From Pleionea mediterranea (GTDB lineage: Bacteria > Pseudomonadota > Gammaproteobacteria > Enterobacterales > Kangiellaceae), in NCBI RefSeq assembly GCF_003148745.1, contig NZ_QGGU01000002.1, positions 310,001-374,000 of the forward strand: 64,000 nt of DNA, written 5' to 3'. Shown here one piece after another: positions 54,719 to 63,708 of the stretch. The translations under genes were made by a program, and so were the position numbers. Under the pieces are notes generated by a model. That model searched no databases. It was given only the letters and a program-made list of their open reading frames with translations, and was not told the DNA's origin. Each line of letters begins with the position of its first letter. Position 1 is the first letter of the stretch.

Positions 54719-55093
54719 TCCATTTTCCAGAGGGGTTGATGGTAAATTCCATCCTATTTCTGACGGTTATTAGAAGCCATCTCAAATAGAAGCTATGTAA
54801 AAAATGCTGCACTTGATGATACAGCGTGAAATTTCGACTCAAAATGCTCTTTTACTGAGTGTAAAGGGTGCTTTGTCGTCAAAATTTGCTTTACCTCACT
54901 TTCGTTCGCTATTTTTGAGATGGTTTCTATCTAGAGAGTCTTAAAGGTATAGACCTTAACGAAGCATGGAGGCAAGTTTTTTAGCTTTTTAGGGTATTTG
55001 CAGAGCGTTTTTCTACCATTAATGCTAATTATCCGTTTTATCGGGTAAAAACGTTCTGCAATATAAAAATATTTTAAAAGTTTGTTCCTTGGT
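54719..55093. other. Intergenic region occupied by a MITE-like element
   Basis: Contains the 157-bp element listed at 54772-54928 plus AT-rich flanks; promoter of the binding-protein/kinase operon must lie close to or inside the element. No other gene seen. Confidence 0.5.
54772..54928 (-). mobile_element. MITE-like element, copy 2
   Basis: Terminal inverted repeats AGAAGCCATCTCAAA and (complement) AGAAACCATCTCAAA match in 14 of 15 positions. Read on the minus strand it follows copy 1 (37268-37408) block by block: CATCTCAAAAATAGCGAACG, GTGAGG, TTTGAGTCGAAATTT, TATCATCAAGTGCAGCATTTTTT, ATAGCTTCTA. It is non-coding and sits upstream of the solute-binding protein start (54718), where it could affect transcription. 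No clear target-site duplication was seen. Confidence 0.7.
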
Positions 55094-56692
55094 TTATTTA
55101 TTTCCGGCGATATCCACCATCATGGCGGTGTACATAGCCAAGGTCAGTCGAAACTGTTGTTCGGTGATAAACTCATGTTCGGAATGACCGGTGTATTCGG
55201 TGTTTGGCATCGATGGGCCAAAGCTGACCGCATTAGGAAACAGCTTGGCGTTTGTCGATCCGCCAATGGCAATGGGTTTTGGATTGGAAATATCCGTAAA
55301 GTGATCGAACACATTTAATAATGTGGGTACATGCGGCGCGTTTTGAACCATTAAGGGCTCACCGATGTAAATTTCTTTAATCTCGGCTTTTAAATGGCTG
55401 TTTTGTTGCCACTGTTGATAAGCGTCGCTGATTTGTTGTTTTAGAGTGTCGCTACTTTTGCCCAGTGGACGGCGCAAATTAATAAACAACTCGGTGATTT
55501 GATCATCGTTTTGATAAACCATGGTCGGTGACAGTGTCATGGGGCCCATAAAATCATGAGCATAGGCAATGTCACCAAACTTTCGAGCGTGAATACCAAT
55601 GCCCACCTGATCATTCAAAAATCGAACGGCATTGGCGGCAGATGAAGGTTGCCAGGGTATGCGCGCTAAGGCATTTGCCAGATGACTGATCGCATTAACA
55701 CCGTATTCAGGCTTGGAAGAGTGGGCAGCTTTACCTTTCACAGAAATAAGCTGAGTCGTTTGAGCATTTACCGTTGTCGCAGCAAGTTGTGTGATGGTGT
55801 AAGTCAGTTTCGATGCGTCGAGTCTGGAGCGAATACCAGCCAGTTGAGCGTTACTCAGGCCACTGACTTCAACAATGGCGTCTTCCGGGATCTGGCTGCG
55901 AAATGCGCCTCCTTTAAAGTGATGGATAAAAGGTTTGTGAGATTCCGTTGCGGGATTCGCCTGTGGAAAACGGGTGATGATATGTCCCCAGGCCTTTTCG
56001 GCGATCACCACCGGATACTCCGAGTCCAGAGCAATGTTAATGGGAGCCGGATCGTAGGTTTTTAAAAACGCTTGGAGCGGCTCCCAGTCAGACTCTTCCG
56101 CCATATAGATTATTAATTCTATTTTTCCTGTTAGCGGGATCTGTTTTTCTTTCAGGGCTTTCATGGCGTAAAGCGCGGCTGCAATCGGGCCTTTATCGTC
56201 TTCGGTTCCGCGGCCAAGCCATTTTCCCGGCTCTGACTGATCATCCAGTGTAAACGGACTTTGCTGCCACTTCGACGGGTTGGCCGGTTGCACGTCGCCA
56301 TGGGTAATAAGGCCTAACGCTTTTTTTCCGCTGCCGACACTGACTAAAAGTACATGCCCCTGATCACTTACGTTCAGTCCCAACACTCTGGCTTTTTTTA
56401 CCAGCCATTGCCGAAATCCTGTGAACTCCGGGTTATCTTGATAGGCAATATCTTCTCGGGCAACTGTTTTAAAAGCGATCATTTCGGCTAATGCATTTTT
56501 GGCTGCTAAGGTGTATTGATCCACTGCAAAGTCTGCAGTTTGCTGAGCCTGCTTGGAAATTAATGATTTATTTTTGACTTGAGCCTTGTTGGTTACCGAT
56601 AAATGACCTGAAGCATTGTTAGCGAGAGCATCAAAAGGTAGAAAGACCAAGCAAGCGGCCAGGGTTAAAAAACAATGTCGAAATAAACGCAT
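55094..56692 (-). CDS. Secreted M20-family dipeptidase
   Basis: 532 residues, signal peptide 1-24 (ending FDALA). M20 metallopeptidase motifs: LGLITHGDVQPAN (zinc His and following Asp region), GRGTEDDKGPIAAAL with catalytic and bridging Asp, YMAEESDWEPL with the general-base glutamates, and GGSTNAKLFPN plus a late histidine-containing EYTGHSEHEF. It resembles PepV/Sapep dipeptidases but is exported, so it acts in the periplasm or outside on short peptides. Single gene; upstream is plsY in the same direction. Confidence 0.92.
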   Translation of the reverse strand: MRLFRHCFLTLAACLVFLPFDALANNASGHLSVTNKAQVKNKSLISKQAQQTADFAVDQYTLAAKNALAEMIAFKTVAREDIAYQDNPEFTGFRQWLVKKARVLGLNVSDQGHVLLVSVGSGKKALGLITHGDVQPANPSKWQQSPFTLDDQSEPGKWLGRGTEDDKGPIAAALYAMKALKEKQIPLTGKIELIIYMAEESDWEPLQAFLKTYDPAPINIALDSEYPVVIAEKAWGHIITRFPQANPATESHKPFIHHFKGGAFRSQIPEDAIVEVSGLSNAQLAGIRSRLDASKLTYTITQLAATTVNAQTTQLISVKGKAAHSSKPEYGVNAISHLANALARIPWQPSSAANAVRFLNDQVGIGIHARKFGDIAYAHDFMGPMTLSPTMVYQNDDQITELFINLRRPLGKSSDTLKQQISDAYQQWQQNSHLKAEIKEIYIGEPLMVQNAPHVPTLLNVFDHFTDISNPKPIAIGGSTNAKLFPNAVSFGPSMPNTEYTGHSEHEFITEQQFRLTLAMYTAMMVDIAGNK

Positions 56693-56808
56693 AAATAAAT
56701 TCCTGAAGCAAAATGGGGTGTTAAAGTCGATGCATAAATCACAATATAACTTACGAGCTTATAAATTAAGTGCTTCTAACGTCAAAGCGTTTAAGCAAAA
56801 AAAAGCGA

Positions 56809-57405
56809 TTAAATATTATGCCGTTTGCCAATGGTGGATTCATGACCGGACGCCATATTTTTTATATTCTGATGATGTCGAATGATCAACAGCAAACAGA
56901 TAACACTCAGGTAAATAAACTGTTCCGGAAAAAAATACCAGCTGTAAAAAGGAATGGTGATGGCGGTGATCAGGGCCGATAAGCTTGATATACGAAAGCC
57001 CCAGGCGCAAATTAACCAGCAAAATATCGCATAACTGCCCAGTTGCCAGTTGAGTACCACCAATACGCCAAAAAAGGTGGCAACACCTTTACCGCCTTTG
57101 AAGCGAAAGAATATTGGAAATAAATGCCCGAGAAAGGCAGCTATGGCCACCAGCCCTATAATTGTCGAAGATTGCTGTAATTCAATGGCTAAAGCCACCG
57201 GTACAACGCCTTTCAGGCTGTCGCCTATCAAAGTACAGATGGCAGCGAATTTTCCGCCGAGTCGTAGAACATTAGTCGCACCCGGGTTGCCAGAGCCAGC
57301 ATCACGAGGATCGCCAAGTCCCGCCAGTCGGCAAATAATGATGGCGCTGGAAACGGAGCCCAGTAGGTATGCGCCAATGATTAAATAAATTCCCAAGCCT
57401 TCCAT
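56809..57405 (-). CDS. plsY: Glycerol-3-phosphate acyltransferase PlsY
   Basis: 198 residues, five membrane segments. Signature GSGNPGATNVLRLGGK and FKGGKGVATFFGV are the three conserved PlsY loops. Transfers the acyl group from acyl-phosphate to glycerol-3-phosphate, the first step of phospholipid synthesis. Slightly longer hydrophilic C-terminus (RHHQNIKNMASGHEST) than usual. Divergent from folB, as in E. coli (ygiH/folB). An imperfect TAATGC-CTCTA-GCATTA inverted repeat lies in the shared promoter region at 57428-57444. Confidence 0.96.
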   Translation of the reverse strand: MEGLGIYLIIGAYLLGSVSSAIIICRLAGLGDPRDAGSGNPGATNVLRLGGKFAAICTLIGDSLKGVVPVALAIELQQSSTIIGLVAIAAFLGHLFPIFFRFKGGKGVATFFGVLVVLNWQLGSYAIFCWLICAWGFRISSLSALITAITIPFYSWYFFPEQFIYLSVICLLLIIRHHQNIKNMASGHESTIGKRHNI

Positions 57406-57531
57406 GAATTCGCTGTAAATGGCTGTATAATGCCTCTAGCATTACATTGCGGATTTAATAAAGCAAGCCTGACATTATGTCAATTTTACCCGGCAAAACC
57501 CGAGTGAATGAAAATATAAAAAGAGACCTTG

Positions 57532-57882
57532 ATGGATATTGTATTTATTGAAGATTTAACCATAGAAACGGTGATTGGAATTTACGACTGGGAGCGAAAA
57601 ATTCGCCAGAAGGTTGTATTTAATATCGAAATGGGCACGGATATCCAGGCCGCTGCAAAAAGCGATACCATCGATAACACACTCGATTACAAAGCCGTTG
57701 CCAAACGCATCATCAGTTTTGTAGAAGGCAGCGAGTTCCAGTTAGTGGAAACCATGGCTGAGCGAGTAGCCGAAATTATTCAGCAAGAGTTTTCTGTGCC
57801 CTGGTTAAAGTTAAAGTTGAGTAAGCCCGGTGCCGTGCGCGGTTCAAAAGCAGTCGGTGTGATGATTCAACGAGGTGGATGA
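57532..57882 (+). CDS. folB: Dihydroneopterin aldolase
   Basis: 116 residues from ATG 57532 (the in-frame TTG just before is unneeded). MDIVFIEDLTIETVIGIYDW and the late KLSKPGAVRGSKAVGV match FolB. Cleaves dihydroneopterin to 6-hydroxymethyl-dihydropterin in folate synthesis. TATAAT at 57426-57431 is a likely -10 about 100 bases upstream. Three bases separate it from folK. Confidence 0.95.
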   Translation: MDIVFIEDLTIETVIGIYDWERKIRQKVVFNIEMGTDIQAAAKSDTIDNTLDYKAVAKRIISFVEGSEFQLVETMAERVAEIIQQEFSVPWLKLKLSKPGAVRGSKAVGVMIQRGG

Positions 57883-57885
57883 TCC

Positions 57886-58500
57886 ATGCCGCAAATATTT
57901 GCCAGCATTGGTACCAACATTAATCGTAAAAAGCATTTGTCTCTGGCACTGTCGCAATTGCATCAACGTTTTGGACCATTAAGCTTATCGCCCGTGTATC
58001 GAAGTGAGGCCGTTGGTTTTGAAGGTGATGATTTTTACAATATGGTGGCAGGCTTTGAATCGGACGACTCAATAGAAACCATTAACCAATGTTTTAAGTC
58101 GATTGAGAAGCAGGCCGGTCGCGATCATACTTCACCAAAGTTTAGCGACAGAACATTGGATATTGATTTATTGAATTATGGCGATCATATTTGCCAGACT
58201 CCGATTGTGTTGCCGCGAGATGAAATCACCTATCATGCTTTTGTTTTATTGCCTCTGTGTGATGTTGCTCCCCACTGGATACATCCTGTAAAGCGAGTTT
58301 CAATCAAACAGCTTTGGCAGAACTTTGATAAGCCGGGACAACAGCTTGAAAAAATAAACGATCCCATAGACATGACTGTCTTTACTCAAGCTGTATCGAA
58401 TAATCATTTGTCTGATCAAACTAATTCAAACAATTCAGAGTCGATCAATCAAGAGTCTGGCAATAAAGAACCGATCAATAAAGAGCCGCAGTATGACTAA
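57886..58500 (+). CDS. folK: 2-amino-4-hydroxy-6-hydroxymethyldihydropteridine pyrophosphokinase
   Basis: 204 residues. GTNINRKKHLSLALSQL opening, YNMVAGFESDD, FSDRTLDIDLLNYGD and LPRDEITYHAFVLLPLCDVAP are FolK signatures. It pyrophosphorylates the FolB product. About 35 residues longer than usual, due to a repetitive hydrophilic tail (NQESGNKEPINKEPQ) that may be disordered. Ribosome-binding site GAGG overlaps the end of folB; the 3' end overlaps folM by eight bases. Confidence 0.95.
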   Translation: MPQIFASIGTNINRKKHLSLALSQLHQRFGPLSLSPVYRSEAVGFEGDDFYNMVAGFESDDSIETINQCFKSIEKQAGRDHTSPKFSDRTLDIDLLNYGDHICQTPIVLPRDEITYHAFVLLPLCDVAPHWIHPVKRVSIKQLWQNFDKPGQQLEKINDPIDMTVFTQAVSNNHLSDQTNSNNSESINQESGNKEPINKEPQYD

Positions 58501-59248
58501 GACAGCACTGATCACCGGTGGCGCAATACGTATTGGTCAGGCTCTGGCAGCTACTTGCGCGTCTCTCGGTTATCGACTGGTGATCCACTACAATGCGTCC
58601 GAGCCGTCGGCACAAGCTTTTTCAGAGTCCTTGAAAAAACAGCAAATTGATCATTGTTTGTTACGCTGTGACTTATCCCGACCATCCGAGGTAACTCAGT
58701 TATTCGATCGCATACCGGATCCCTTTAAACCTATTGATCTGCTGATTAATTCTGCGGCTATTTTTCCTGAACAGGATAGTCTGGCGGATTTTAATAACAA
58801 TTGGTCCTCAGTTATGGGGATTAACAGCTATGCACCCATTGAGTTAATGCGTCAGTTCAGTGAGCAGTTTGACGGTTCCGATAAAAATTCTGAAACCTCG
58901 ACTGAAAAGCATCATGTTGATAAACAAATCATCAATATTATTGATGCCCGGGTTCGACATAACCAACAGGATCGACTGGTTTATCGCTGGTCGAAAACCT
59001 TACTGCAACAGGCCACCAAAGATCTGGCACTTAGCCTGGCGCCTAATATCCGGGTTAATGGTATTGCTCCGGGGGCGATTTTACCGCCGCCGGGCAAAAG
59101 CGATGATCATCTTAAACGTTTAGAGTCTCGCATTCCTTTGCAATCAACTGGCGAGTTATTGCATATCACAAGAGCATTAACCTATTTAATTGAGCAGCCC
59201 TTTGTAACGGGTGAAATTCTTTCAGTGGATGGTGGTGAATTTTTGTGA
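58493..59248 (+). CDS. folM: Pteridine reductase-like short-chain dehydrogenase (FolM-like)
   Basis: 251 residues. NAD(P)-binding ITGGAIRIGQALA (TGxxxIG), LLINSAAIFPEQD, catalytic tyrosine/lysine in YRWSKTLLQ, and VNGIAPGAILPPP. FolM relatives reduce dihydromonapterin or dihydrofolate-type pterins; context with folB and folK supports a pterin substrate. The start overlaps folK by eight bases. The next gene starts 16 bases after the stop. Confidence 0.9.
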   Translation: MTKTALITGGAIRIGQALAATCASLGYRLVIHYNASEPSAQAFSESLKKQQIDHCLLRCDLSRPSEVTQLFDRIPDPFKPIDLLINSAAIFPEQDSLADFNNNWSSVMGINSYAPIELMRQFSEQFDGSDKNSETSTEKHHVDKQIINIIDARVRHNQQDRLVYRWSKTLLQQATKDLALSLAPNIRVNGIAPGAILPPPGKSDDHLKRLESRIPLQSTGELLHITRALTYLIEQPFVTGEILSVDGGEFL

Positions 59249-59264
59249 GCCAGGTTTTTCACAT

Positions 59265-60467
59265 ATGAACTTTAGCAACTATCAAACGATCATTCAGCGC
59301 CAGTGTGAGCAACTTAAAGTCGCCATGCCCGATGAGTCTGAATTACAGTTCGGGTTTCATAATCATCAGGCACTGGCGGCAGAAATAAAAGCTTCGCCAC
59401 TACAAGCGTTAAGCTACGCCGACTTTGTACAACTGGCGCAGTATCATCCAGAAAGCGGCTATTATTCATCGGGGCGGATACCCTTTGGCCAGACTGGCGA
59501 CTTTACTACGGCGCCCGAACTGTCCAATGTCTTTTCGCAGGCGGTTGCTGAATCGATTGCACCAACACTCGATGCGGTGAATGGCCGTGTTATTGAGTTT
59601 GGAGCCGGCAGTGGCAAGATGGCGGCAGAAATAATAACGCAGCTGGGCGATCGCATTCAGCAATATTGTATTGTTGAAGTGTCTGCGGCACTAAAACAGT
59701 TGCAGAAAGAAACATTGCAGCAGCAGGGTATTGATTGTGAGCAAACAGTCCGCTGGCTAACCCAGTTGCCTGAGCCACCGGTTACGGCTACGGTGATTGG
59801 CAATGAATTACTCGACGCTATCCCTGCTCATCGTTTTAAAGTGGATCTTCAAGGTGAATTTTTTGAACAGATGATCACCTTGCAAGATGATGAGTTTGCC
59901 GTAGCCTGGCAGCCTGTCATCAGTGATGCATTACAGCTTTGGTTGCAACAGCATCGCGACAAAGTGGACTGGCAGGCGGATGTTATTTACGAAGCAGCTC
60001 CCTGGCGATGCGGCTGGGTAAACAGTGTATCCGACTTGCTTTCTAGTGGTAGCATTGTGTTGCTGGATTACGGTTATGCCGCAGAAGAATTTTTTAATCC
60101 GGATCGAACCACCGGGACGGTACAATGTTTTTATCGTCATCAGCAGCACGAACAATTTTTCTGGCTTACCGGGCTGCAAGATATAACCAGTCATGTGAAT
60201 TTTTCTGAACTGTGTATGGCTTTTGAATCAAACGGTTTTGAATTATCGGGATTTACCAATCAGGCGGATCTTCTGTTGAACAGTGGCGTGCTTGAGCAGT
60301 TGCCTACGGATCGCGATCTGGTCGCTCAGGCCCGATTGTCACAGTCGTTACAAAAACTGATGATGCCGGGAGAGATGGGAGAGGTGGTAAAAGCCATTGC
60401 TTTTAGCAAAAATATTGCACAAAATGCCCAGCCCAAGATATCCAGCCTGTTGGCTTCCCGACTTTAA
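59265..60467 (+). CDS. SAM-dependent methyltransferase, MidA/NDUFAF7-like (COG1565)
   Basis: 400 residues from ATG 59265 (an earlier in-frame GTG would overlap folM). GYYSSGRIPFGQTGDFTTAPEL, VIEFGAGSGKMAAEI (SAM-binding glycine-rich loop), VIGNELLDAIPAHRF and GSIVLLDYGYAAEEFFNP are family features. In eukaryotes the relative methylates an arginine in complex I; the bacterial substrate is unproven. It follows the folate genes in the same direction. Confidence 0.93.
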   Translation: MNFSNYQTIIQRQCEQLKVAMPDESELQFGFHNHQALAAEIKASPLQALSYADFVQLAQYHPESGYYSSGRIPFGQTGDFTTAPELSNVFSQAVAESIAPTLDAVNGRVIEFGAGSGKMAAEIITQLGDRIQQYCIVEVSAALKQLQKETLQQQGIDCEQTVRWLTQLPEPPVTATVIGNELLDAIPAHRFKVDLQGEFFEQMITLQDDEFAVAWQPVISDALQLWLQQHRDKVDWQADVIYEAAPWRCGWVNSVSDLLSSGSIVLLDYGYAAEEFFNPDRTTGTVQCFYRHQQHEQFFWLTGLQDITSHVNFSELCMAFESNGFELSGFTNQADLLLNSGVLEQLPTDRDLVAQARLSQSLQKLMMPGEMGEVVKAIAFSKNIAQNAQPKISSLLASRL

Positions 60468-60512
60468 TTGATGCTTTAATGAATCGAGATATAAAGCGAA
60501 TCTGGTTTGATA

Positions 60513-60541
60513 GCGAGCAGAATTAAGCGAGCCGAATTTAA
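60513..60541 (+). repeat. Short imperfect tandem repeat
   Basis: GCGAGCAGAATTAA followed by GCGAGCCGAATTTAA, between the methyltransferase and a small membrane-protein gene. Probably a slippage product. Confidence 0.5.
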
Positions 60542-60568
60542 AGAGTTTTTCTTTTAAGAGATAATTTT

Positions 60569-60829
60569 ATGCGTATTGTAACATCACTGTTTCTGTTTAC
60601 ATTATTACTGTTATTGCCCTCCACCGCGTTTGCGGCAGAGCCGCTCGACTGGAAAACCCATGGCGTGATTGCTTTTTTAATTGCGGTGTCGGTGTCGGTG
60701 TTCTTTATACGACGCAATAAATCATACAACACGGTAACGGCAAAAATGATGGCCTTTGGTGTGTACTTTTGGGTACTGATTTTTCTGCAAGCCATACTGT
60801 ACGGCATTTATTATGGGTATTTTCGATAG
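60569..60829 (+). CDS. Small membrane protein with signal peptide, unknown function
   Basis: 86 residues. Signal peptide 1-22 (ending STAFAA), then two hydrophobic segments (about 32-47 and 62-82) separated by a basic loop. An AAGAGA ribosome-binding site lies nine bases before the ATG. Lies between the methyltransferase and uppP, same strand. No family recognised, but the clean signal sequence and spacing support a real gene. Confidence 0.7.
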   Translation: MRIVTSLFLFTLLLLLPSTAFAAEPLDWKTHGVIAFLIAVSVSVFFIRRNKSYNTVTAKMMAFGVYFWVLIFLQAILYGIYYGYFR

Positions 60830-60910
60830 CCTTGTTTTATCGTTAAATGTTTAACCGTAATTTTATTATTAAACAATTTTAACCAAGCACTAAAAGCGAA
60901 CTAGATAACG

Positions 60911-61720
60911 ATGGATTGGATACAGATAATCATACTGGCGTTAATTCAAGGGCTGACCGAGTTTTTGCCTATCTCGAGCTCGGGTCACTTGATTTTACCG
61001 GCCAAGTTATTAGGCTGGCGGGATCAGGGGCATGCTTTCGATATTGCATTGCATGTGGGTACCCTGACGGCGGTGGTGATTTATTTTCGGGAAGAATTAA
61101 TCCGAATGACAGCAGCATTTTTTAAAACCGGCTTTTCAAAGCAGATGGATAAAGATGCGAAATTAGCCTGGGCGGTAATTTGGGGAACTGTACCCGTTGG
61201 CCTATTAGGTTTGTTATTCAGTGTGTTTGATGTGGTGGATAATTATTTGCGGACGATTAGTGTTATCGCTTCCACCACCATTATTTTTGCTCTGTTATTG
61301 TGGTATGTGGAAAAAAATGTAAAGCATCGGCGCGATGAATACAGCATAGGATTTAAAGATATTATTCTGGTGGGGATTGCGCAGGCATTGGCACTGATAC
61401 CTGGCACCAGCCGGAGTGGGGCGACCATTATGGCGGGTTTATGGTTGGGCTTAACACGAACCGCCGCGGCACGATTTTCTTTTTTACTATCGATACCCGT
61501 CATTATATTGTCGGGCGGATTAACCACGCTTAATCTGGTACAGCAACCGCAGCCCGTCATGTGGGGCGAGTTGATCAGCGGTTTTATCATTGCCGCAGTG
61601 AGCGCGTTTGCTTGCATACATTTCTTTTTAAAGTTGATCGATAAAATTGGCATGATGCCTTTTGTCTGGTATCGACTGGTATTGGGGATAGTATTGTTTG
61701 GCATTGTGCTTAGCCAATAA
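60911..61720 (+). CDS. uppP: Undecaprenyl-diphosphatase
   Basis: 269 residues, about eight membrane segments. GLTEFLPISSSGHLIL (EFLPISSSGH motif) and PGTSRSGATIMAGLWLGLTR are the BacA/UppP active-site loops. Recycles the lipid carrier for cell-wall synthesis by removing its terminal phosphate. It sits with plsY/folB and cca as in E. coli. Convergent with the following minus-strand gene, seven bases apart. Confidence 0.97.
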   Translation: MDWIQIIILALIQGLTEFLPISSSGHLILPAKLLGWRDQGHAFDIALHVGTLTAVVIYFREELIRMTAAFFKTGFSKQMDKDAKLAWAVIWGTVPVGLLGLLFSVFDVVDNYLRTISVIASTTIIFALLLWYVEKNVKHRRDEYSIGFKDIILVGIAQALALIPGTSRSGATIMAGLWLGLTRTAAARFSFLLSIPVIILSGGLTTLNLVQQPQPVMWGELISGFIIAAVSAFACIHFFLKLIDKIGMMPFVWYRLVLGIVLFGIVLSQ

Positions 61721-61727
61721 ACATACT

Positions 61728-62570
61728 CTAATGGGGTGAGAAACCTTTCGATTGTTGGCGCTGCTTTATGATATGTGGCGCGTAACTTTTAAACTCTATT
61801 GTCTTTTTCTTTTCACAGTTATTAATGGCCTGCATGATCGGGTTATCGAAAGCGTCTAATGGATCATCCTGAGGCACCGAAAAACACGTACCATTGATCC
61901 GAACCATTTTTTGCCCAGCTATTTCACTGAATTCGTGATACTCCCGTTGCTGTTGCTGCTGACTATTCGATTGCCACTGTTTTCGTTGTTGTTTCTGTTG
62001 TTGCCGCTGCTTTAATTCATCCGCCAAGCTTGAATGGAATAGCGACAAATAATCAGCTTGGTTGGTGTTGGTCTCGGTTTGTTTTGAATACTTTTCAATG
62101 ACTTGTGCTTTTGCGTGATTGTATGTGGTTGCGGAGTGCACTTGTGTTTTGTTAACAACATGTTCTGATTTGTTATTCATATTGTTTCTATTCTTATCTT
62201 TTGACTCTAATTTTCTGTTATCTATTTTTAGAATATCTTTTTCTTGATTTTGAATTTTATTTTTGTCTGTATTTTCGAGGAGGATATCTAACGCTTGTTT
62301 TTCTTGCGGCTCTTTTGATTGAGGTTCTTTTGCTTGAGTTTTTTTTGGCACAGGGTTAACAGATTTTTCGTTGATAATAGCAATGGTCAGTGATGGCGTT
62401 GTGTATTTAGCTGCATTGGTTGTTGTAACAAAATCTGTTGCAAAAATAGCGTTAGAAGAATCGTCTTTATTGGCGATTAGAACATAAATAACGAGCGCAT
62501 GAGCCGATAAGGAAAAAAAGCTTGCCCAGAGTAACGTGCGGTGACGCTTTAATGAATTCCTGAGTGGCAT
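61728..62570 (-). CDS. Single-pass membrane protein with Gln-rich periplasmic part, TonB-like architecture
   Basis: 280 residues. A basic N-terminus and one membrane segment (about 13-33, WASFFSLSAHALVIYVLIA) recall TonB-like proteins, followed by a long charged linker rich in Lys/Glu/Asn (70-150), a Gln/Arg-rich stretch (about 193-213, QQQKQQRKQW) and a short folded end with two cysteines (Cys229 region and NNCEKK). The TonB C-terminal domain proper is not recognised. Function unknown. It follows the four-pass membrane-protein gene and cca on the minus strand. Confidence 0.7.
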   Translation of the reverse strand: MPLRNSLKRHRTLLWASFFSLSAHALVIYVLIANKDDSSNAIFATDFVTTTNAAKYTTPSLTIAIINEKSVNPVPKKTQAKEPQSKEPQEKQALDILLENTDKNKIQNQEKDILKIDNRKLESKDKNRNNMNNKSEHVVNKTQVHSATTYNHAKAQVIEKYSKQTETNTNQADYLSLFHSSLADELKQRQQQKQQRKQWQSNSQQQQQREYHEFSEIAGQKMVRINGTCFSVPQDDPLDAFDNPIMQAINNCEKKKTIEFKSYAPHIIKQRQQSKGFSPH

Positions 62571-62763
62571 ATTGCTTATGCAAGTTTCCTGTCGGCTTGT
62601 GTGTACTGCAGTCGTATAAAATTAAAGATTATTGATAGTCATTTCTCCCATACCCACTAAGTCATACTATTTAATGCTGGATATGAAATGCTGGGTTAGG
62701 TATGAAATGCTGATTTGAACTATCGGCTTTATGACTGCCGGGAAACAGTAAAGTTCCTTTTAC

Positions 62764-63693
62764 TTAAGCTTTTAATAAGGGAACATCAAGAAAGCTTGCC
62801 AGAGCTTCGGCATCGTTTAGCAGTTGCTGTTTATTGCCATGATCCATCACACAGAGCCGACGACCATCACTTAATACCAGGTTTAACTCATAGCTGTGGT
62901 AGGCACTTTTATCTCCGGTCACGTATTCCTGAATCACTTGTAGCGCGACAATATCGTTTAGTGAAGCGTGATCTTTACAGCGTTGAATATGTTGTGGACT
63001 GGATTGCTTGATACGGCCCTTCCAATAGTAGCCAAGCTGTTTATCAAACTGTCGAGGGTTGCCGATTAAATACAGCATGGCCGCACCAATCAGAAAGAAG
63101 AAACTGCCAATCAATCCGGGTATCCATTCGCCAGTATTGACAATAAAAAGAATTGAGAACACTGCACCAAAGATCATAAACAACGAACAAAATAACACTA
63201 ATTGAACACTGGGTTTTACGATCACTTTATTGTTATCAACAACTTTAAGCAGGTGCGTTTTAAAGTTACTGCCGCCCCGTTTTAGCGGTGTCCAGTCTAG
63301 CGTTTCCGGTTTAAAGTCTGATGCAAGAGTGGGGGTGAGTGACTCATCAATATCGAATAAGTCATTTTTTTCTAATAAATTATGGGTTGAAGTTTTGCGT
63401 TCAACAGCGCTTGATTGCGGCGAAATCGGTTCCGAAATGACGGTGCTGGCCTGTTGATGCTGCCGAATTTTTATAATGATGGGTATTAGCGTAAGTGCGA
63501 AACCCGCAATAATAATCAGATAGGCATTGTCTGAAATCATACGAGCATCATGGGCACTCATCAGGTGCTCGAGCAATTGAGGCGACGACTGGCTGATAAA
63601 GCCCGCCATGATCAGGACGCTGCCAACCGCTGGCAGTAACTTGGGTGTGCGTGATGGTTTTAATCGTTCCGTTGAGCCAACGTGTCGTGTCAT
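62764..63693 (-). CDS. Four-pass membrane protein, unknown function
   Basis: 309 residues with four predicted membrane segments (about 20-35, 57-76, 168-190, 195-216). The loop between pairs is hydrophilic. The C-terminus (YELNLVLSDGRRLCVMDHGN) looks like a small PH-like or photosystem-assembly-type fold. No family named. It follows cca by 15 bases and is likely co-transcribed. Confidence 0.75.
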   Translation of the reverse strand: MTRHVGSTERLKPSRTPKLLPAVGSVLIMAGFISQSSPQLLEHLMSAHDARMISDNAYLIIIAGFALTLIPIIIKIRQHQQASTVISEPISPQSSAVERKTSTHNLLEKNDLFDIDESLTPTLASDFKPETLDWTPLKRGGSNFKTHLLKVVDNNKVIVKPSVQLVLFCSLFMIFGAVFSILFIVNTGEWIPGLIGSFFFLIGAAMLYLIGNPRQFDKQLGYYWKGRIKQSSPQHIQRCKDHASLNDIVALQVIQEYVTGDKSAYHSYELNLVLSDGRRLCVMDHGNKQQLLNDAEALASFLDVPLLKA

Positions 63694-63708
63694 AGCAATA
63701 GCTCCCCG

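Noticed and set aside
56616-56885. 89-codon plus-strand frame between the M20 peptidase and plsY
   Set aside because: Overlaps both real genes antisense, basic composition without motif; a shadow frame.
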